Below are positions 63,032 through 64,000 of a stretch of DNA of 64,000 nt, one piece after another. Position numbers and translations under genes: made by a program. Each line of letters starts with the position of its first letter. The stretch's first letter is position 1. The notes below the pieces were generated by a model. It saw nothing but the letters and a program-made list of their open reading frames with translations, ran no database searches and was not told the origin of the DNA. Origin of the DNA: Micromonospora pattaloongensis (lineage in GTDB: Bacteria > Actinomycetota > Actinomycetes > Mycobacteriales > Micromonosporaceae); assembly GCF_900107255.1 (NCBI RefSeq), contig NZ_FNPH01000002.1, forward strand, positions 248,001 to 312,000, in the 5' to 3' direction.

Positions 63032-64000
63032 CGACGAGCACCGGCCCGATGCGCCGGATGGCCCGCGTCACTAGTCCCGTCCGCCGGTCCACCCTCGCCG
63101 AGGATTTCGCGCTCGTCGTCGAGGCCACCTCCCCGGCACTTCAGCTGCCGAGCTGGATCGCCGACAACCACGCCGCCATCCGGGCCGACCTGCATCGCTT
63201 CGGCGCCGTGCTGTTCCGCGGCTTCGCGGTCGACGGACCGGCCGGCTTCGGATCGTCGGCCCGGGCGGTCAGCCCGGTGCTGCTGGACTACGTGGAGCGG
63301 GCAGCGCCCCGGCAGGAGGTCGCGCCGGGCGTGTTCACCTCCACCGAGATGGCCGCCGACCAGTGGATCCCGCTGCACCACGAGATGTCGTACGCCCACA
63401 ACTGGCCGACCCTGCTCTATTTCTACTGCGACGTCGCGGCCACCAGGCTCGGCGCGACGCCACTGGCCAGCGAGCGCACCGTGCTGCCGCTGATCCCGGC
63501 CGAGGCCCGCGAGCGCTTCGTCCGACACGGCGTGCGCTACGTCCGTAACTACAGTCCGGAGCTCGACCTGCCCTGGCAGCAGGTGTTCCAGACGACCGAC
63601 CGGGCCGAGGTCGAGGCGTACTGCCGCGAGTCCCGCACCGAGTTCGCCTGGATCGGCCGCGACGGGCTGCGCACCACCGCGGTGCGCCAGGCGACTGCGG
63701 TACACCCGGAGACCGGCGAGACGGTCTGGTTCAACCACTCGCACCTGTTTCATCTGACCAACCTGCCGTCCGATGTGGCGGCCGCGCTGGTCGGCGAGTA
63801 CGGCCTGGCCGGGGTGCCCCGCAACGCCTACTACGGCGACGGTGCGGTCATCGAGGACGAGGTGGTGCGCATGATCGGCGACCTGTACCGCGACCACTCG
63901 GTCCGCTTCGACTGGCAGGCGAGCGATGTCCTGATAGTCGACAACTTCCTCGCCACGCACGGCCGGGAGCCCTTCGAGGGCGACCGCCGGGTGCTGGTAG
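63028..64000 (+). CDS. second TauD/SyrP-like oxygenase, cut by the window end
   Basis: About 324 residues are present from ATG 63,028, which overlaps the preceding stop as ATGA. It matches the previous gene along its length: GAVLFRGFAV, the metal site in PLHHEMSYAHNWP, VWFNHSHLFHLTN, and DNFLATHGREPF with the second His. The frame is still open at base 64,000, a few residues before the usual end. The pair may hydroxylate two residues or act in sequence; they are clearly diverged, so a very recent duplication is unlikely. Confidence 0.88.
   Translation, partial: MTTSTGPMRRMARVTSPVRRSTLAEDFALVVEATSPALQLPSWIADNHAAIRADLHRFGAVLFRGFAVDGPAGFGSSARAVSPVLLDYVERAAPRQEVAPGVFTSTEMAADQWIPLHHEMSYAHNWPTLLYFYCDVAATRLGATPLASERTVLPLIPAEARERFVRHGVRYVRNYSPELDLPWQQVFQTTDRAEVEAYCRESRTEFAWIGRDGLRTTAVRQATAVHPETGETVWFNHSHLFHLTNLPSDVAAALVGEYGLAGVPRNAYYGDGAVIEDEVVRMIGDLYRDHSVRFDWQASDVLIVDNFLATHGREPFEGDRRVLV

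Noticed and set aside
1-64000. CRISPR array, rRNA genes or complete tRNA genes
   Set aside because: No regularly spaced repeat-spacer pattern and no rRNA-like sequence was seen; the only tRNA sequence is the 3' fragment at 27,657-27,701.

Overview
The window is high-GC DNA with many GTG/TTG starts, ATGA/GTGA gene overlaps and dense antisense shadow frames. This fits a filamentous actinomycete. Gene content (Pnkp RNA repair, EACC1-caspase, DUF2332, a large NRPS cluster) suggests Micromonosporaceae or a relative, which is an inference. Roughly the first half is ordinary and decaying chromosome; the second half is dominated by a nonribosomal peptide cluster running off the right edge.

Left part (1-27,200): a 5'-truncated Pnkp; an XRE-cupin regulator divergent from a small ORF and a methyltransferase; an HSP90-family gene coupled to a TPR gene and followed by a second, frameshifted TPR gene; a DinB-like gene; a scar where a membrane-protein gene is joined to a headless LuxR response regulator; a peptide/nickel-type ABC importer operon behind a Zur/Fur-like operator; secreted proteins; DUF2332 and VOC genes; a decayed toxin-like gene with a possible immunity gene next to an IS6-type transposase stump; and a 1,312-residue secreted protein ending in a DNase I-like domain.

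Boundary (27,600-32,400): the 3' part of a tRNA-Val(GAC), from the anticodon loop to CCA, lies between its terminator and unrelated DNA. This is what the displaced half of an integration site looks like. Just inside it lie an EACC1-caspase pair (a probable conflict system), a transposase-like stump and a NERD-pseudokinase gene.

NRPS cluster (32,400-64,000): one minus-strand operon carries A-T-C and [half C]-A-T-C-A-T-TE synthetases, SbnA/SbnB enzymes for 2,3-diaminopropionate (Dap), a LysA-type decarboxylase, a free-standing A domain, a heterodimeric ABC exporter, a free-standing C domain, an A-T-C-T-C-T-TE synthetase and MbtH. A divergent plus-strand operon carries an A-T-C synthetase and two TauD/SyrP-like oxygenases, the last cut by the window edge. 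By-eye A-domain codes suggest Val, Ser, a diamino acid (probably Dap), Thr and Ala, plus one unread code. Two C-T units lack an A domain, so the free-standing A domain is a candidate for loading them in trans. Downstream of MbtH lie fragments of a hydroxymandelate-oxidase-like gene and an HpgT-like aminotransferase gene, apparently a deleted hydroxyphenylglycine pathway. The A-T-C-T-C-T-TE gene contains a 1,440-bp direct repeat, and one C domain has lost its catalytic histidine.
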